From positions 62,805,245 to 62,869,244 of the forward strand of contig OZ026630.1 in assembly GCA_964020975.1 (NCBI GenBank): DNA of 64,000 nt. Direction: 5' to 3'. The position numbers and the translations under genes were made by a program. The notes below the pieces were generated by a model. It ran no database searches. It was given only the letters and a program-made list of their open reading frames with translations, and was not told the DNA's origin. Each line of letters starts with the position of its first letter. Within the stretch, counting starts at the first letter, position 1. This document shows positions 12,484-24,119 of this stretch, piece by piece. The DNA comes from Hermodice carunculata (Eukaryota > Annelida > Polychaeta > Eunicida > Amphinomidae).

Positions 12484-12728
12484 TTAACCCTTTCTAACTT
12501 AAACAAGCCAACAAAAGTGGCAGGTGACCAAATGTCGTCTGCTTCAATGTTTCTTGTACGTGCTAATTTCATTAGTAGTGAAAAATAACAACAAATGAAA
12601 GTTGTAGATGAGACCCATCAAGCTCACATGACCCAGGTCAACAGCTTTCCTTGGCATAAGTTGGGCACTTAGTGCTGTTGACTCAGTCTTAAACTCAGTC
12701 TTAATCCGAGGAGGAAATTAAGGGTTAA
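12484..12728 (-). mobile_element. Family A foldback MITE, reverse orientation
   Basis: Ends TTAACCCTTTC and GAAATTAAGGGTTAA are inverted, with TTAA at both borders. The signature GTCAACAGCTTTCCTTGGCA followed by GTGCTGTTGACTCAGTCTTA lies near the right end, and the body (ATGTCGTCTGCTTCAATGTT) matches other copies in reverse complement. The inner hairpin has lost most of one arm. Confidence 0.85.
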
Positions 12729-13202
12729 AGCTTTTGTTCCAGTAGAAAAGTTTTCCTGTTGAAATATGAGATGACCATAAATGGTACCCACTCAGGCTTC
12801 AAATGGCTACAAGGATATGGTAGGAGAATGGTGCTAATTGGATAACAAGCCCATTGAACATCCATCTCTGGCCATAAAACTGTCCTGACAGCAAGCACTT
12901 TGTCTTGTTCAGCAATTCTTTTACTGTGTGCCAAGGTTTGGACAGCTTAATTGCTACATTTTACAATATATTGCTTTCTCATTCACACACAGCAAAATAT
13001 AACTGATAACACCATTTCAATGGTCGATAGATCATGCAAAATGGCTTGAAGCACTAAATAAAAAAGAGGACTGTGACAGTCCCGTGCTCAGCTGACTTTA
13101 CAGTCATGCACAGACTGAAGTGGTCCTGTGAACTTCGGAATAATATCAGGATCATCTTTGTTTAAGACCATCATCATTATTGTTAACATGTAAAAATTCT
13201 GA
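12729..13202. other. No gene; repeat-head fragment
   Basis: At 13065-13100 GACTGTGACAGTCCCGTGCT continues into CAGCTGAC, the inverse of a block near 4530. No coding signal. Confidence 0.4.
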
Positions 13203-14620
13203 AAACAAGTGGCCTCATGGGTCTAGTGCTCTGCTGACTAGTAATGTATTATGATAATATAAAGACTGGGAACAAAACAAGAGCATGTTGGGTACACTAA
13301 TGCACTTATTGTTTCAGTCTTTCAAATTTACCAGCCTGGTCACCTAACCAAAATAGGTCAAGGTCACTGATATTACATAACATATTAGCACTGGGCATGT
13401 TCTTTGCATCTTATGAATTTGACATGTCTAACTCAATTATTTTTTTAGATATGGAATTTACATCTTTCAAGGCATTTCAACTCGTAATTTATGTCAAATT
13501 ATAGGCTGCACCGCTAGTGTCACACATAACTGAGATATTGACCTCCTCGACGATCCCACTAAATTTTTGGAAGATCCATGGAAAACTAAGGATGCTAGAC
13601 TGGTCACAAGACTTTCACATTGTGACCTATATATTACATAATATGGTTGATGGCGCTACCAATATCAAAATTGACACAAATTTTCATACACTTTATAAGT
13701 CCTAAAAGTTATGTGGGCCTAACTCAAAAGTGTGGGATGCAGAGTGTTCACAACATTTTCACATTGTAGCTCCTATATTCCAGATCGCCATATGACTGTC
13801 ACCTCCCACTCGGATTAACAAATTGTTCCTGTTCAATTTGTGCGCCCCACATCCAGCTTTTCATACATAGTCTGTTTGCTCAAATCAGGTTATAACTTTT
13901 TCAGTTATGGAAAAAAAAACCAATAAACTTGACCATGTGCTGAACTCCACAATCATAAAATTGGGTCATGGTGACCCAAAAAGTAGGTCACCAAGTAGAG
14001 TTTTATGTGCAATGTACTCAAGTGCAATTTCAAGCTGGAGGCTTAGTTCTCTTTGCCATTGATGTCCAAGCTACACCCTGCCATTACTAAATCACTTCTT
14101 TCAATTTTACAGGCCTGGTGACCTAACAAAATAGATCAAGGTCACTGATATTATATAACATATTTGCAATAGACAGGATTTATACATCCTATAAAATAAG
14201 CATGTGTAACTCATTTAGTTTTTTGAGATATGGAATTTTATATCTTTGAACACATTTTGGCTCATAATTTCTGTTAAATTATAGGCGGCACCACTAGTAT
14301 CATATGTAGATGAGATTTTCACCCCCTCCACAATCACGCTTTATTTCATGAAAATACATGTATTATAAAAATTAAGGTTGCTAAAGTGGTCATAACATTT
14401 TCACATTTTGACCCACCTATTACATAATGCTATAGGTGGTGCCACCAATATCAAACCCATCCTAGATTTTCATACTCCTGATATGTCCTGAAACCTGTAT
14501 AGGGCTAACTTGAAAACTGCGGACTGCATCGCGTTCAAAGCAAAAGTTTGCAAGTATACAGATGGACAGAAGTATAAGCTCTGTGACATTAGGTCAGTAG
14601 AGTTAAAAATAAAACAAAAA
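13203..14620 (+). repeat. Family D element: two ~780-bp direct repeats
   Basis: The head reads AACAAGTGGCCTCATGGGTC (compare AACAAGAGGCCAATGGATCT at 20458). Two units about 780 bp apart share CACCGCTAGTGTC / CACCACTAGTATC, AGGTCAAGGTCACTGATATT (second copy with one change), ATTACATAATATGG / ATTACATAATGCTA and GTCCTGAAACCTG-type blocks. The tail holds ACAGATGGACAGAAGTATAA. Repeats with TCAAGGTCA cores and a GGACAGA tail are common in mollusc DNA to my knowledge. The frames inside are not genes. Confidence 0.75.
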
Positions 14621-15127
14621 TCATTATAGTGCCACCTATTGAACAAATAATGGTCTAGGAGTCCCTGTGCAATTTCAAAGAATTGGCCAAGTGGTTTTTA
14701 AGAAGGTTTTATAAGATTCTGTCAAAAAATAAACAAAAAGAAACCATAAAAAATATAAACACTACTTGACCACAACCATTTGAACACACTTCGTAGGATC
14801 GACCCAAGGTGGATCCCCTCCAAGTCTGAAGTGGATCCACTGGAAAAGAAGTAAAAAATGTGAATTGTGGCCAGATGAGAGGCAACAGATGACAAGCCAT
14901 CACATGAGCTCAGCTGACAAACAAGTCAGCTGAGTTGATAAAAATGGAATTTGTCTGTTTTATATAGTCACCTTTTAAATAAAATTGAAGTTGTATATAG
15001 CTAAATGTGCTGACTTGGCTGCATTACTATATATACACTGTACATGAGACTACATGTATAAATCTCTTTGGTCTTGAGATCACATTTTCATATATTGCTG
15101 TCCATTCCTTCCATTAAAGTTTTCCCC
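14621..15127. other. No recognised feature
   Basis: No gene or repeat that I can name; a small minus-strand frame at 14709-14903 lacks any recognisable feature. Confidence 0.4.
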
Positions 15128-15336
15128 TTAACTTAAGACAGAATCAACAGCTTTCCTTGGCATGGGTTGGGCACTGCCAAGGAAAGCTGTTGACATGGGG
15201 CATATTATTTTGATAGGTTTCATCTGCAAATATCATTCAAATTGTTCTTCATTATTGCTGCAATTAGCCAAAACATTGAAGCAGACGACATTTGACCACA
15301 ATCCGGTTTTGGCCAGTTTAAGGGGGACAGGGTTAA
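15128..15336 (+). mobile_element. Family A foldback MITE with compact hairpin
   Basis: The arms TCAACAGCTTTCCTTGGCA and TGCCAAGGAAAGCTGTTGA are exact inverted partners separated by only 11 bases (TGGGTTGGGCA plus the join), so the transcript would fold into a tight stem-loop. TTAA borders are at 15128 and 15333, and the 3' body ends GGCCAGTTTAAGGGGGACAG then GGTTAA. Confidence 0.85.
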
Positions 15337-15999
15337 TCTTGAGCTTTCCATGTGATAAATTCATATACCAGTTGATTTAGACAATTGTCTTCAAATTTAT
15401 ACATACATTGCCCATGTTTTCAGCATTAGAAGATGCAATATCTGAATGTCAAATTCATGTTGATTTGATGAGCTCAAGTCATAACCAATATGCTGAATAT
15501 TTGCTTCAATTTTGACTGCCAAAGCAAATAATAATTCTTCTAGGGTATTCTAGCTATGCCCCCAGAGAATAAGTCAGCCACCATAATTTTGTATTTTAAA
15601 ACAAAAAGTACCAAAATACACCCAGGTGAAGTATATAATTTTTGGAAAGGAAAATTAATGCTCCATAATATCTGAGCATATTGAAAGAGCACAAACAATC
15701 TATCATAGCTGTGTCATAAACAAAGAGTTCTTTGATCAGTAATTTTTGGTGTGACATGCACACACAAATGTTGAAATAACTTCTTGTGGGGTCAACCGAA
15801 TTCTAAAATGCCTGCACAGGATTACTGGTCATTACCATACATGGCTAAATCTCATGTAGTGTGGCCCTACAATTCTGCAGGAATGACATCGCTCACTGAT
15901 CACCAGTGGATGAGAACCTCAAAGTGGAATTAAGCGCTCTCTGTTTTCATGTCCTTGCAGATAATCAGCTGGACAGCAAACAGTAGATTTCCCACTACA
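15337..15999. other. No recognised feature
   Basis: AT-rich sequence without a supported gene or repeat. Confidence 0.4.
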
Positions 16000-16213
16000 T
16001 TAACCCTCTCATTGCCCATGTTGACAACAGTTGATGTGCTCAATGGAACTACATGTACATTCTTATTCTCTGTAAACTGGCCTTTCAAGTCCCAGCATGC
16101 CTACAGTTGTAGAGATCTTAAGAATGGTCCAGGTCAACAGCTTTATTTGGCATGTTTTGAGAGCATTCCCAAAGTGGCTGGAGAAAAACTATTGACTAAG
16201 TCAAGACTTACCA
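16000..16213 (-). mobile_element. Family A foldback MITE, reverse orientation, degraded
   Basis: It starts TTAACCCTCTCATTGCCCA; the signature GTCAACAGCTTTATTTGGCA and AAACTATTGACTAAGTCAAG form the hairpin near the right border, where TTAA has become TTAC. Confidence 0.65.
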
Positions 16214-16784
16214 CTGAAAGACTAGATGTCAACGTGAACTATCTTTCAAAATAATCAGCATTGCTTTTCCTGCATCCAGAAAGTAATTGAGCAGCTTGCT
16301 TGCCATCATTGATGCATGAAGCACCCAGCAGGCTTCCCTCAGCCAGTGCATGCATTTTACCCCATAACCTATTGTAAATAGCATCCATGAGCCAATTGAA
16401 CCATTATTGCACTGTCAGAAGTTAGGACATAGACATATATAAAAGATCCATGCTGGCTACCTCACATGAAAAAAACTGGGAGAAAATATAGGCCTGGTTC
16501 TATATCATTTTATACAAGGCAAACATCCAATATCTTGCTTCCTTACCAAACTTGTTATGTTCTGAAAAAGTGTTCTTTCTCTCTTTCACCTGTCCACTTT
16601 TGCAATGGCCTAACTGTACCATTGCTAGAATCACATATGAGCATAAATGCATACAATGAAAGAAGATTTGAACTCGTTATTCACTGAATAAACAATCCAG
16701 GCAATTTTTGTTTATAGCCAGTTGGCCTGGCCCTATGTAGGCCTAATTTGATAAGCATGTAGGCACACACCGACATGTACTTAT
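16214..16784. other. No recognised feature
   Basis: The frame at 16466-16687 has no family resemblance; nothing else is evident. Confidence 0.4.
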
Positions 16785-17100
16785 AGGAGACATTCATATT
16801 TACTGCAATCCTGCTCACTTCCTGTGTTGCCGGGGCAACAGACTGATCCATCCACCATGATCAGGGCAGATTTGTATTATATACTGCATAAAGATGCATG
16901 AATAACACATTTTCAACCAAAAGAGAGCCAATTTCTAATCAATTTAGACATCCTTTATGTTTTAAATATATGTTAATACATTTTCTTAAGATTATTCTAT
17001 GTTTGTGTTGTTTATTTTGTTGAGAAAGCACTTTTGACAATGCTAAATACATATGGATCTGCCCTGGTGCAGCTGGCTCCCTCTTTTGTTCAATAGGTAT
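16785..17100. repeat. Dispersed repeat, second copy of the 6795 block
   Basis: Shares CATTCATATYTACTGCA followed by CCTGCTC and later an ATCC-TATGTTTT block with 6795-7110. Divergence is high, so this is an old family. Confidence 0.4.
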
Positions 17101-17409
17101 TTAAGTAGGACCACATTTAAGTATGAATACATCCTATTGGTACATCTGTGTTGTATAGACCTACTCAAATTAAGTGTTGTGAGTTCACATGTTGCACCAT
17201 ATTAAAAGACCAAGGATCATTTTTTTACCTATACCTCTCATTTACAGGCCTTTTCTTACATTTCCATGGGTCTCATCAGACTTTTGTCTTTTTAAAATCA
17301 CATTTTAACATCTAAAACACCCTCCTTAAATTATGACTAGATCTACAGTTTTAAACCCAAACTTGAGGCTGTGCCAGTAATTCTAGTATATGGCAGGCCT
17401 TTCAGGGCA
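17101..17409. other. No recognised feature
   Basis: No supported gene or repeat. Confidence 0.35.
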
Positions 17410-17965
17410 ACTAGAGCCATTTCAATGCAAAGTATTGACTGACAGGTCCACCTTTGCACATACATGGCGCCTGTGACCTTGAAAATATATGGTCACTATA
17501 ATGTTCTGAATTGAATTGAAGAAATGGTGTCAATGTACACATAGGGTTAATCTGAGTTTCAGATAGCTGGCAAGTCTTGAGACATGGTGTTCACAAGCAA
17601 ATGGGGGATGGACAGAACCATGAATGGAATAAGACAACCCTAAAACCTAATGAGTTCCCCCTTGGGGTGCTCCCATAAAAATCAAATAAACAATAAACTC
17701 GACATACATGTACATGTACCTTCAATGCAAGCATTGACTGAAGGGTCTGCCATTTGCTCAAATTAGGCCATGATGACACCAAAATCTAATCAGTTCATCT
17801 TGCCAGGTAAGGGAATCATATTAGCAAACTTAAGCAAAATACATGGAGGCATTCTGTAGATATCATGGTAATGCAGATGTGCACATCTGGAAGGACATCC
17901 GGGTGGACAGATGGACAACCCAAAAACAGAAAAAGTTCCCCCATGGAGTGGACCCTTAAAAATTG
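17410..17965. repeat. Family D fragments with C-rich tails
   Basis: GGCGCCTGTGACCTTGAAAA followed by GAAATGGTGTCAATGTACAC matches the unit at 23620-23760. Two tail-like ends follow: GGGATGGACAGAACC with GAGTTCCCCCTTGGGG near 17660, and GGACAGATGGACAACCC with GTTCCCCCATGGAG near 17930. Confidence 0.6.
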
Positions 17966-18249
17966 GCAATATGTTTTTTTGTTTTTGTTTCTGTTTTAAA
18001 GTGAAACTGACACTGGGCATGAGTCCATGAACCACAGTACAAAAAGTGAGTATAAAACAGATTCACTAGATATAATAGCGGTGCTTGTACCACAGAGGGG
18101 ACCACCATAAACAAATATGGGACAGTCTAGGGCAGCAAATATATCCTACCTTGGACAGGGGTAAACAGACCTTGGATACCAGCTCAAAGTCAGCTATATA
18201 CAGTAATATAAATGGTTGAACATAAAATCCAGCATCCAGAAGCAAACAA

Positions 18250-19003
18250 GTGGCTGTGTGACCTTGAGAAGTAGGTCAAGGTCACTCATGTTCAAACTTA
18301 ACCTTTAGAGGACTATAATCATATACAATCTAAAACCTATAATTGAAAATGTTTATAAATTATTGTGCAGATACTGAATTTCACAAAAGTGGCTGTAACA
18401 TTGGGAATTGGGTCAAGGTCACTCATGCTCAAACTTCACTTTTGCCTGATAGAAAACTAGCTATGATGATGTGCAGTATGAAGTTATCATGCAGACACCA
18501 AATTAACTAATGTGGCACTGTGACCCTAGAAATTGATTAAAGGTCACCCATCTTTAAACTTGACCGAGCTCTTACAGAGGACAATAACGCTGTCCAATAT
18601 GAAAGCCCTAGCTTAAAAACTTCTCAAGTTATCACGTGGACACCAAATTCACTAATGTGGCTATGTGACCTTGGGAACTGTTTCAAGGTCACCCATCTTT
18701 GAACTTGACCTAGCCCTTACAGGCGACTATAATCTTGTGCAATAAAACCCTACCTCAAATTCTCAAGTTATCATGCAGACACCAAATTCACTAATGTGGC
18801 TCTGTGAACTTGGGTATTGGGTCACAGTCACCCATCTTAGAACTTAAAGTAGCCCCTACAGAGGACTAAAATCCTGTAAAATATGAAAACCCCACCTCAA
18901 AAACTTCTCAAGTTATCATGCAGAAAGGATCTGGCCAGACAACAGACGGAGGGACAGAACCTGGGATCACTATAGGGGACTCGTCTTTGGCAGTCCCCTA
19001 ATA
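18250..19003 (+). repeat. Family D array: five ~140-bp units plus hairpin tail
   Basis: Units start at about 18250, 18385, 18510, 18659 and 18797. Each opens with TGTGACCTTGGGAA-like sequence and GGTCAAGGTCACYCAT, and closes with AAGTTATCATGCAGACACCA. After the fifth unit the tail reads AGACAACAGACGGAGGGACA and ends in a perfect 8-bp stem (AGGGGACT at 18974, AGTCCCCT at 18992) followed by AATAA. The defined 3' structure after a tandem array suggests a mobile unit rather than plain satellite DNA. Confidence 0.8.
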
Positions 19004-19658
19004 ACACTGGTATTGAGTCATGCATTTAACATTGTATGAATTCCCCCATTTGAATGGCATTATCCAGTATTGACTTTGAATAACAAAATATGTACTACGT
19101 TACAAAGCAGACTTATAGCAAATAACCATCATAAATGAACTATAATAACATTTGTAATAGTGCATGTCAGTTTCTCATGGCCAGTGTTTTAATTCACCTC
19201 TAATACGCATCCTTATTCTCCAAGGCAATTAAAAAATTTATATTTAACTAGATCCAGAACAAACTCATGCTATTTTTCAATAGAGCATGAAACTATAATA
19301 CATTCCATTAAATATCAGATGTTCACCTTCTCTCTATATATTCCAAGTTGAAATCTTACTCAAAACCTTGCAGGTCTTAGTGATCTGCTTACATGCATGT
19401 GAAGTGTTATTATAACGTCATTAAGTTAAGTATCATATGTCTGTAACCAACTGTTTAACAGTATTGAGCAATGCTTTATGTAATAGGAGGTTATGTAAGC
19501 CACTATGTGTTTCCATCTCCCATCTGTCTATGAGTTGTGATGATACAAAACACCATTCTGTTTTCACTACTCCCATAAGTTACTAAGTCACCTATGTAGC
19601 CCACTCGTCTCAGAGACACTGTCGGGGTGGGGTTTGAGGGCTGGGGGTCCCAATTTTC
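19004..19658. other. No recognised feature
   Basis: AT-rich, no supported gene or repeat. Confidence 0.4.
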
Positions 19659-19736
19659 TGGTACAGGACATAATTTTACCCCAGTGTAAGGTACATGTAC
19701 TGAAAATAAAAATTTTCCAAAAAATGTCCAGTACCA
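19659..19736. repeat. Small inverted-repeat unit sharing 49 bp with 21154-21202
   Basis: TGGTACAGGACAT at the left faces ATGTCCAGTACCA at the right (13 bp, one mismatch). The segment 19663-19711 occurs again at 21154-21202 with a single difference, inside a family D element. Confidence 0.65.
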
Positions 19737-20168
19737 ACAAAAAAAAAAAGAGGGCTTCCAGTTTGCTGCTACGGAAATTAAAATGCCCCAGTACACCAGT
19801 ATGGAATACCCTTTACCGCCCTTATGGTACGCAAGATCTGCCTTTCATTATAACAATCAGATGCATCAAGTCCGGCATGGATTAAAATACAGCATTATAT
19901 TAAGCTCACTTTTTTACAAGTTGTTGGCATGGAACAAAGGAAAGGGTGTAACTCAGACTCATTAAATACCTGTTAGGACTCTGCCTAGTGTCTCCCCTTA
20001 ACCATTTTAATGACAACGCAACAGTAACTACAAACAGATGTAGAGTCAGTCTTCATTTAGGAGGAGGAAGAGTTAAAGGAATTTAGAACAGCTCCTCCCA
20101 CCTTTTAGCAGGTTTACTTTCTTAATACTACGACCTGTCATAAAAGTAGCTTTTTTTACCTTTCCCCC
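19737..20168. other. No gene; possible family A end fragment
   Basis: At about 20045-20076 GTCAGTCTTCATTTAGGAGG leads to GAAGAGTTAA, resembling the reverse complement of the outer end of family A as seen at 12700-12728. Nothing else is supported. Confidence 0.4.
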
Positions 20169-20323
20169 TTAAACCAGCAAAAACTGATGCATGGTCAAAT
20201 GTCGTTTGCTTCAACAATTTTGATTAGTTTCAACAGTGATGAAAAAAAAAAAAAGAGAATTGTACAGGGTACATATCAAGATGACATGCACAATGCCAAG
20301 AAGAGCTGTTGACTTAGTCTTAA
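20169..20323 (-). mobile_element. Family A foldback MITE, reverse orientation, shortened
   Basis: TTAAACCAGCAAAAACTG opens the body, ATGTCGTTTGCTTCAAC matches the 12484 copy, and AATGCCAAGAAGAGCTGTTG then ACTTAGTCTTAA closes it. One hairpin arm is missing. Confidence 0.65.
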
Positions 20324-20457
20324 CTCAGTGGGAACGGGTCACAGCACCCAATTTTAGCCTGCAATAAAATTGGATGATCCCGTTGCTCTTACAATTTCAA
20401 CAAACTCCAACAATATACAGCGGTAATGGCTGCATCTGGTCACCCATTCTCCCACAA

Positions 20458-21990
20458 ACAAGAGGCCAATGGATCTAATGCTCTGCTGACACATAATCTG
20501 ATGACCATCACCAAAATGTCATTTCCTGACATTTTGTATTCCCTTCATGACCTTGAGTACATGTAAGAAGTCAAGGTCATCCATATGACGCAACATCAAA
20601 CTTCCACATGATCAAACATTTGTGGCACATTTGGTATCCTTCCCCTTACTGTTTATCAACATGCTGAATTAAGTGTCCTTTTTGAATGTGCTCAATGACC
20701 TTGAAAAATAGGTCAAGATCACACAACATATAACAAAATTTGACCATTGGCCTAAATTGAATGCATATTTAGTGCATCATTTCCTAATATGCATTCCTTC
20801 CATGATTTTTGTGGTAAATTTATAAGTTGCATTTCAACTCATAATCAAAATAATGAATTTAATGTACACCGTACTTTTTTAACTTGTAACACTATGTCCA
20901 CTTCATGGCACCACCATGATAGCACAGATCATAGATTTATGTCTACATTATGTTTCTGTACTGTTATATTGATACATATGCACAAGTTCAGATGTGGTGA
21001 CGATAACAAATTGGGTCAAGGTGACCCAAAAAGTAGGTCACCAAGATTTGTATATAATGTACTGAAGTGCAAGTTTGCCCTGGAGGCTCAATTCTCTTGG
21101 CCATTAATGTCCAAGCTACACCCTGCCATTACAAAACCACCTCTTCCAGCTGAACAGGACATAATTTTACCCCAGTGTAGGGTACATGTACTGAAAATAA
21201 AAAAATAAATCCTTCGTATGAGTAAAGCTGCAATTGCCAAGCCCAGAATAATCATGATGCATAGAACAAATGGATTTTCTCTGTGCTGACTAAAAGAGGG
21301 ATTTATCAATTCTGCAAACTCAGTTTGTAAGATAGTGAACTCCCTCTCACAACCAAAAAGTTTACAGATGGACGGATGAATGATGGATGGACTGATGGTT
21401 AGAAGGACAGGCAGAAGTACAGACAAACATGAGAGATGCCATGAGCTCTGCGACCTATGGTGAGTGGAGCTAAAATCATTTCCTGAAATGCATTCCCTCT
21501 GTGACCTTGAGAAAGTAGGTCAAGGTCTCCCATATTATGTAACACATAACTTCTGGATATGATACACATTTGTGGTATATTAATTTGGTATCATTAGTCT
21601 TATTCTTTCTCAACATAATGAATTCAATGTGTTTTTTAACAACTTTTGGTCCATAGATTCCATAATACTTTAGGCGGTGCCACTAAATTTCAGTGCTTTT
21701 TCCCTGATCGACATTCCACCATGTTTCCAGATGATTTATGACAAAATTTTCAAAAACAGCATTAAAAATTTTCCTATTTTAGCCCAAATATTACATAATA
21801 CTACAGGTGGCACCACCAATATTAAACTCCACTTACATTTGCACACACTTGACAAGTCCTGAAATTTATATGGAGTTAATACAAAAACTGCTGACTGTAT
21901 CTCATTCATAAGCAAAAGTCAATGGAGTCACAGAAGGACAGAAATGAGGGATCGCATAAGCTCTAGCTGTGATCTATGGCCAGCAGAGCT
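20458..21990 (+). repeat. Family D element, second long copy, rearranged
   Basis: Head AACAAGAGGCCAATGGATCT parallels 13203. Blocks in common with the first copy include CAAGCTACACCCTGCCATTA, GGCGGTGCCACTA, and ATTACATAATACTACAGGTG. Units beginning TCATTTCCTGA occur at about 20519 and 21477. At 21154 the sequence departs abruptly from the first copy where the 49-bp block shared with 19663 begins. Tails with GGACGGATGAATGATGGATG near 21370 and GGACAGAAATGAGGGA near 21935 suggest two joined elements. Confidence 0.65.
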
Positions 21991-22606
21991 AAAAAGTGAC
22001 CACTTACAGCAGGTGACCTGTCACGGCAGCTAAAATAACTATAAAAAAAAAAAAAAAGACTCTTGTAGCCAGGAAAAAGTAGCCACAAAGAGCAGGGGAC
22101 CTGTCCCATGGCACAGTGGCAGCATGCAGCAAGTACCAGTGAACATGTACATATAGCAGCCAATACAAGTGGAGTTCCACTGTGGACCCCCAGGAGGCTA
22201 CCACAGTTCCAGAAGGAACTGCATGCCTGCATGTGCAGTTGGCACAGAATGACTCGTTAATTCTCAGAAGTGCTCATCAAAGGACTTTGTACCATATCCG
22301 GTGCCAGGAAATTGGTCACTTTAGTGGTCCCTCATCCATCAGAAGATGAAAATAAGACCAGGTCCCTTACAAGATGGACTGACCCTTTGTGGGAGCTAAT
22401 GGTAATGAATCTGTGGCAAGGTGAGGCTTATACATATGAACAATTAAAAGAAAAAAAAAAGTCACAAGGATGAGCAGGTTCAGTGAGCTAGAGGTGAGCA
22501 GTTGTGCAAATTCCAGTTGTCTTTGATTACACTGCTGTTTGACAATGATGGTGACAGTTTCCCTGCCTGGCCTTATATTGGATCTTATAATTGGAAGTTC
22601 CACAAA
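21991..22606. other. No gene recognised
   Basis: Contains a 15-A tract at about 22045 and CAG-rich non-coding sequence. Minus-strand frames here show no family resemblance. Confidence 0.4.
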
Positions 22607-22770
22607 GGGTCAATAAACATGTAGAATATCATTATTGGTGCTCTCAAATCAGGTCAATAAACAGACTATCATTATCCATGCTCTCAAATTAGGTCAATAA
22701 ACAGAATATCATGGTCCGTGCTTTCAAATCAGGTCAACAAACATACAGAATATCATAACTCATATGCATG
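22607..22770. repeat. Four tandem units of about 40 bp
   Basis: AGGTCAATAAACA followed by GAATATCAT and GCTCTCAAATC repeats at 22607, 22651, 22691 and 22731, so the spacing is about 44, 40 and 40 bp. Confidence 0.85.
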
Positions 22771-23090
22771 TTCCCCAATCGGGAGTTTTCTACCTTATAT
22801 GAGGTTTTGTGGCAAAGATATCAGAACTTGGGTGCAGAGGACAAACATGACCATCACATATAGTTATGAGTCTGGCAACACCATCCACAGAGACAGCCTG
22901 TGCTGATATCAGGTATATCCAGGGTCCACTTATACCCTATTGAGCAGTGTATTAGATGGACCAACTGACATGCTCTCCCATATGTATGTGATGACAATTA
23001 ACATGACGAAACATGTAGCCCAAGGAAAACTTGTTCACCCATACCATACACATAGTACAGTAGATGTACATGTATTGACTCTCTGACCTT

Positions 23091-23176
23091 GATCAGTAGT
23101 TTTTGCATTGCCTGACAAGTCATGCTGCAACTGCCCTCAGAACAGCTGTAACATGACTTCCCAGACAATTCAAACA
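23091..23176. mobile_element. Family B palindromic element, diverged copy
   Basis: GCATTGCCTGACAAGTCATG faces CATGACTTCCCAGACAATTC across a spacer containing CTGCCCTCAGAACAG; same family as 40427-40504. Confidence 0.75.
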
Positions 23177-23609
23177 AAATGACCAAATGATTTGACACTA
23201 CAGACATAGCAGTAGTTAGATAAAAGTTCTTTTTATTCATAATTCAAATGTGCAGTTTTCATCTTAAAACTCCTGATGTACAGAACAATCATAAACTGAT
23301 GTTGAACAAGTTAAAGCAAACATTCAGTACACTACACTGTGATATCTGTATGGGTGACCTGATCAATCAACTGGATGTGAGGAGAGGACTAATTGTTCAT
23401 TTACATGTCACTAGGGAGATGACAGTTTCCTGTCTGTGGTGTCTATGGCCTGCACGATCTATATAGGTACAACTATACATGCAAGTCAGGCACAATATAG
23501 AATTACTCAATAATTTTGTGAATTCAAAAAATCTATAAAGATTGAAAGTAGACATACCAAACCTAGAACAGCCATCATCAAAAAAAAACTAGACCCTCCC
23601 CCCACCCCC

Positions 23610-23915
23610 CTGGAGAAACATGGGTCCTGTAATCTTGAAAATGAGGTCAAGATCACCAAAATGTAATAACTTCAAGAAATGGTGTCAAGATATACATGAG
23701 GTAAATTGCAGGTTGATACAGCCTGCATTCAAGTCCTTGAGATATTTTTCTCCAAGGATTTGCACACATATGGGTCCTGTGACCTTGCAAATGAGGTCAA
23801 GGTCATTAAAATGTAATCAGGTCAAAAATAGTGTCTGCATAATTGATGTAAATTTGAGTTTAATGCAGTCTGGTAATCACAAGATATTTTGCTTGCAAAG
23901 ATTGAACTATGGATG
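23610..23915 (+). repeat. Family D, two tandem ~145-bp units
   Basis: TGGGTCCTGTAATCTTGAAA and TGGGTCCTGTGACCTTGCAA open two units, each followed by ATGAGGTCAAG and, later, a GCAGTCTGG or ACAGCCTGC block and AGATATTTT. A run of 15 G lies just downstream at 23973-23987. Confidence 0.75.
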
Positions 23916-24119
23916 GAAAGTCAGCAACTTGCTCAAGTCAAACACATACAGTATTACCCTGAAAATTTTATTGGGGGGGGGGGGGGGAAACTTCAAACAG
24001 ATTCATTGCTCAGGTATCCTCATGTCAAACTGAGTTGTGATGCCCCCTGTCAACAGCCCAATCAGCACCCACCAGATATGCCTTCTATCTGGGTGCAATA
24101 CTCACGAGGCAAAAATAAG

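Noticed and set aside
18250-19003. CRISPR array
   Set aside because: Units are contiguous ~140-bp repeats without unique spacers, in eukaryotic sequence.
20789-21208. 139-codon plus-strand frame as a gene
   Set aside because: It lies across family D repeat and the 49-bp shared block.
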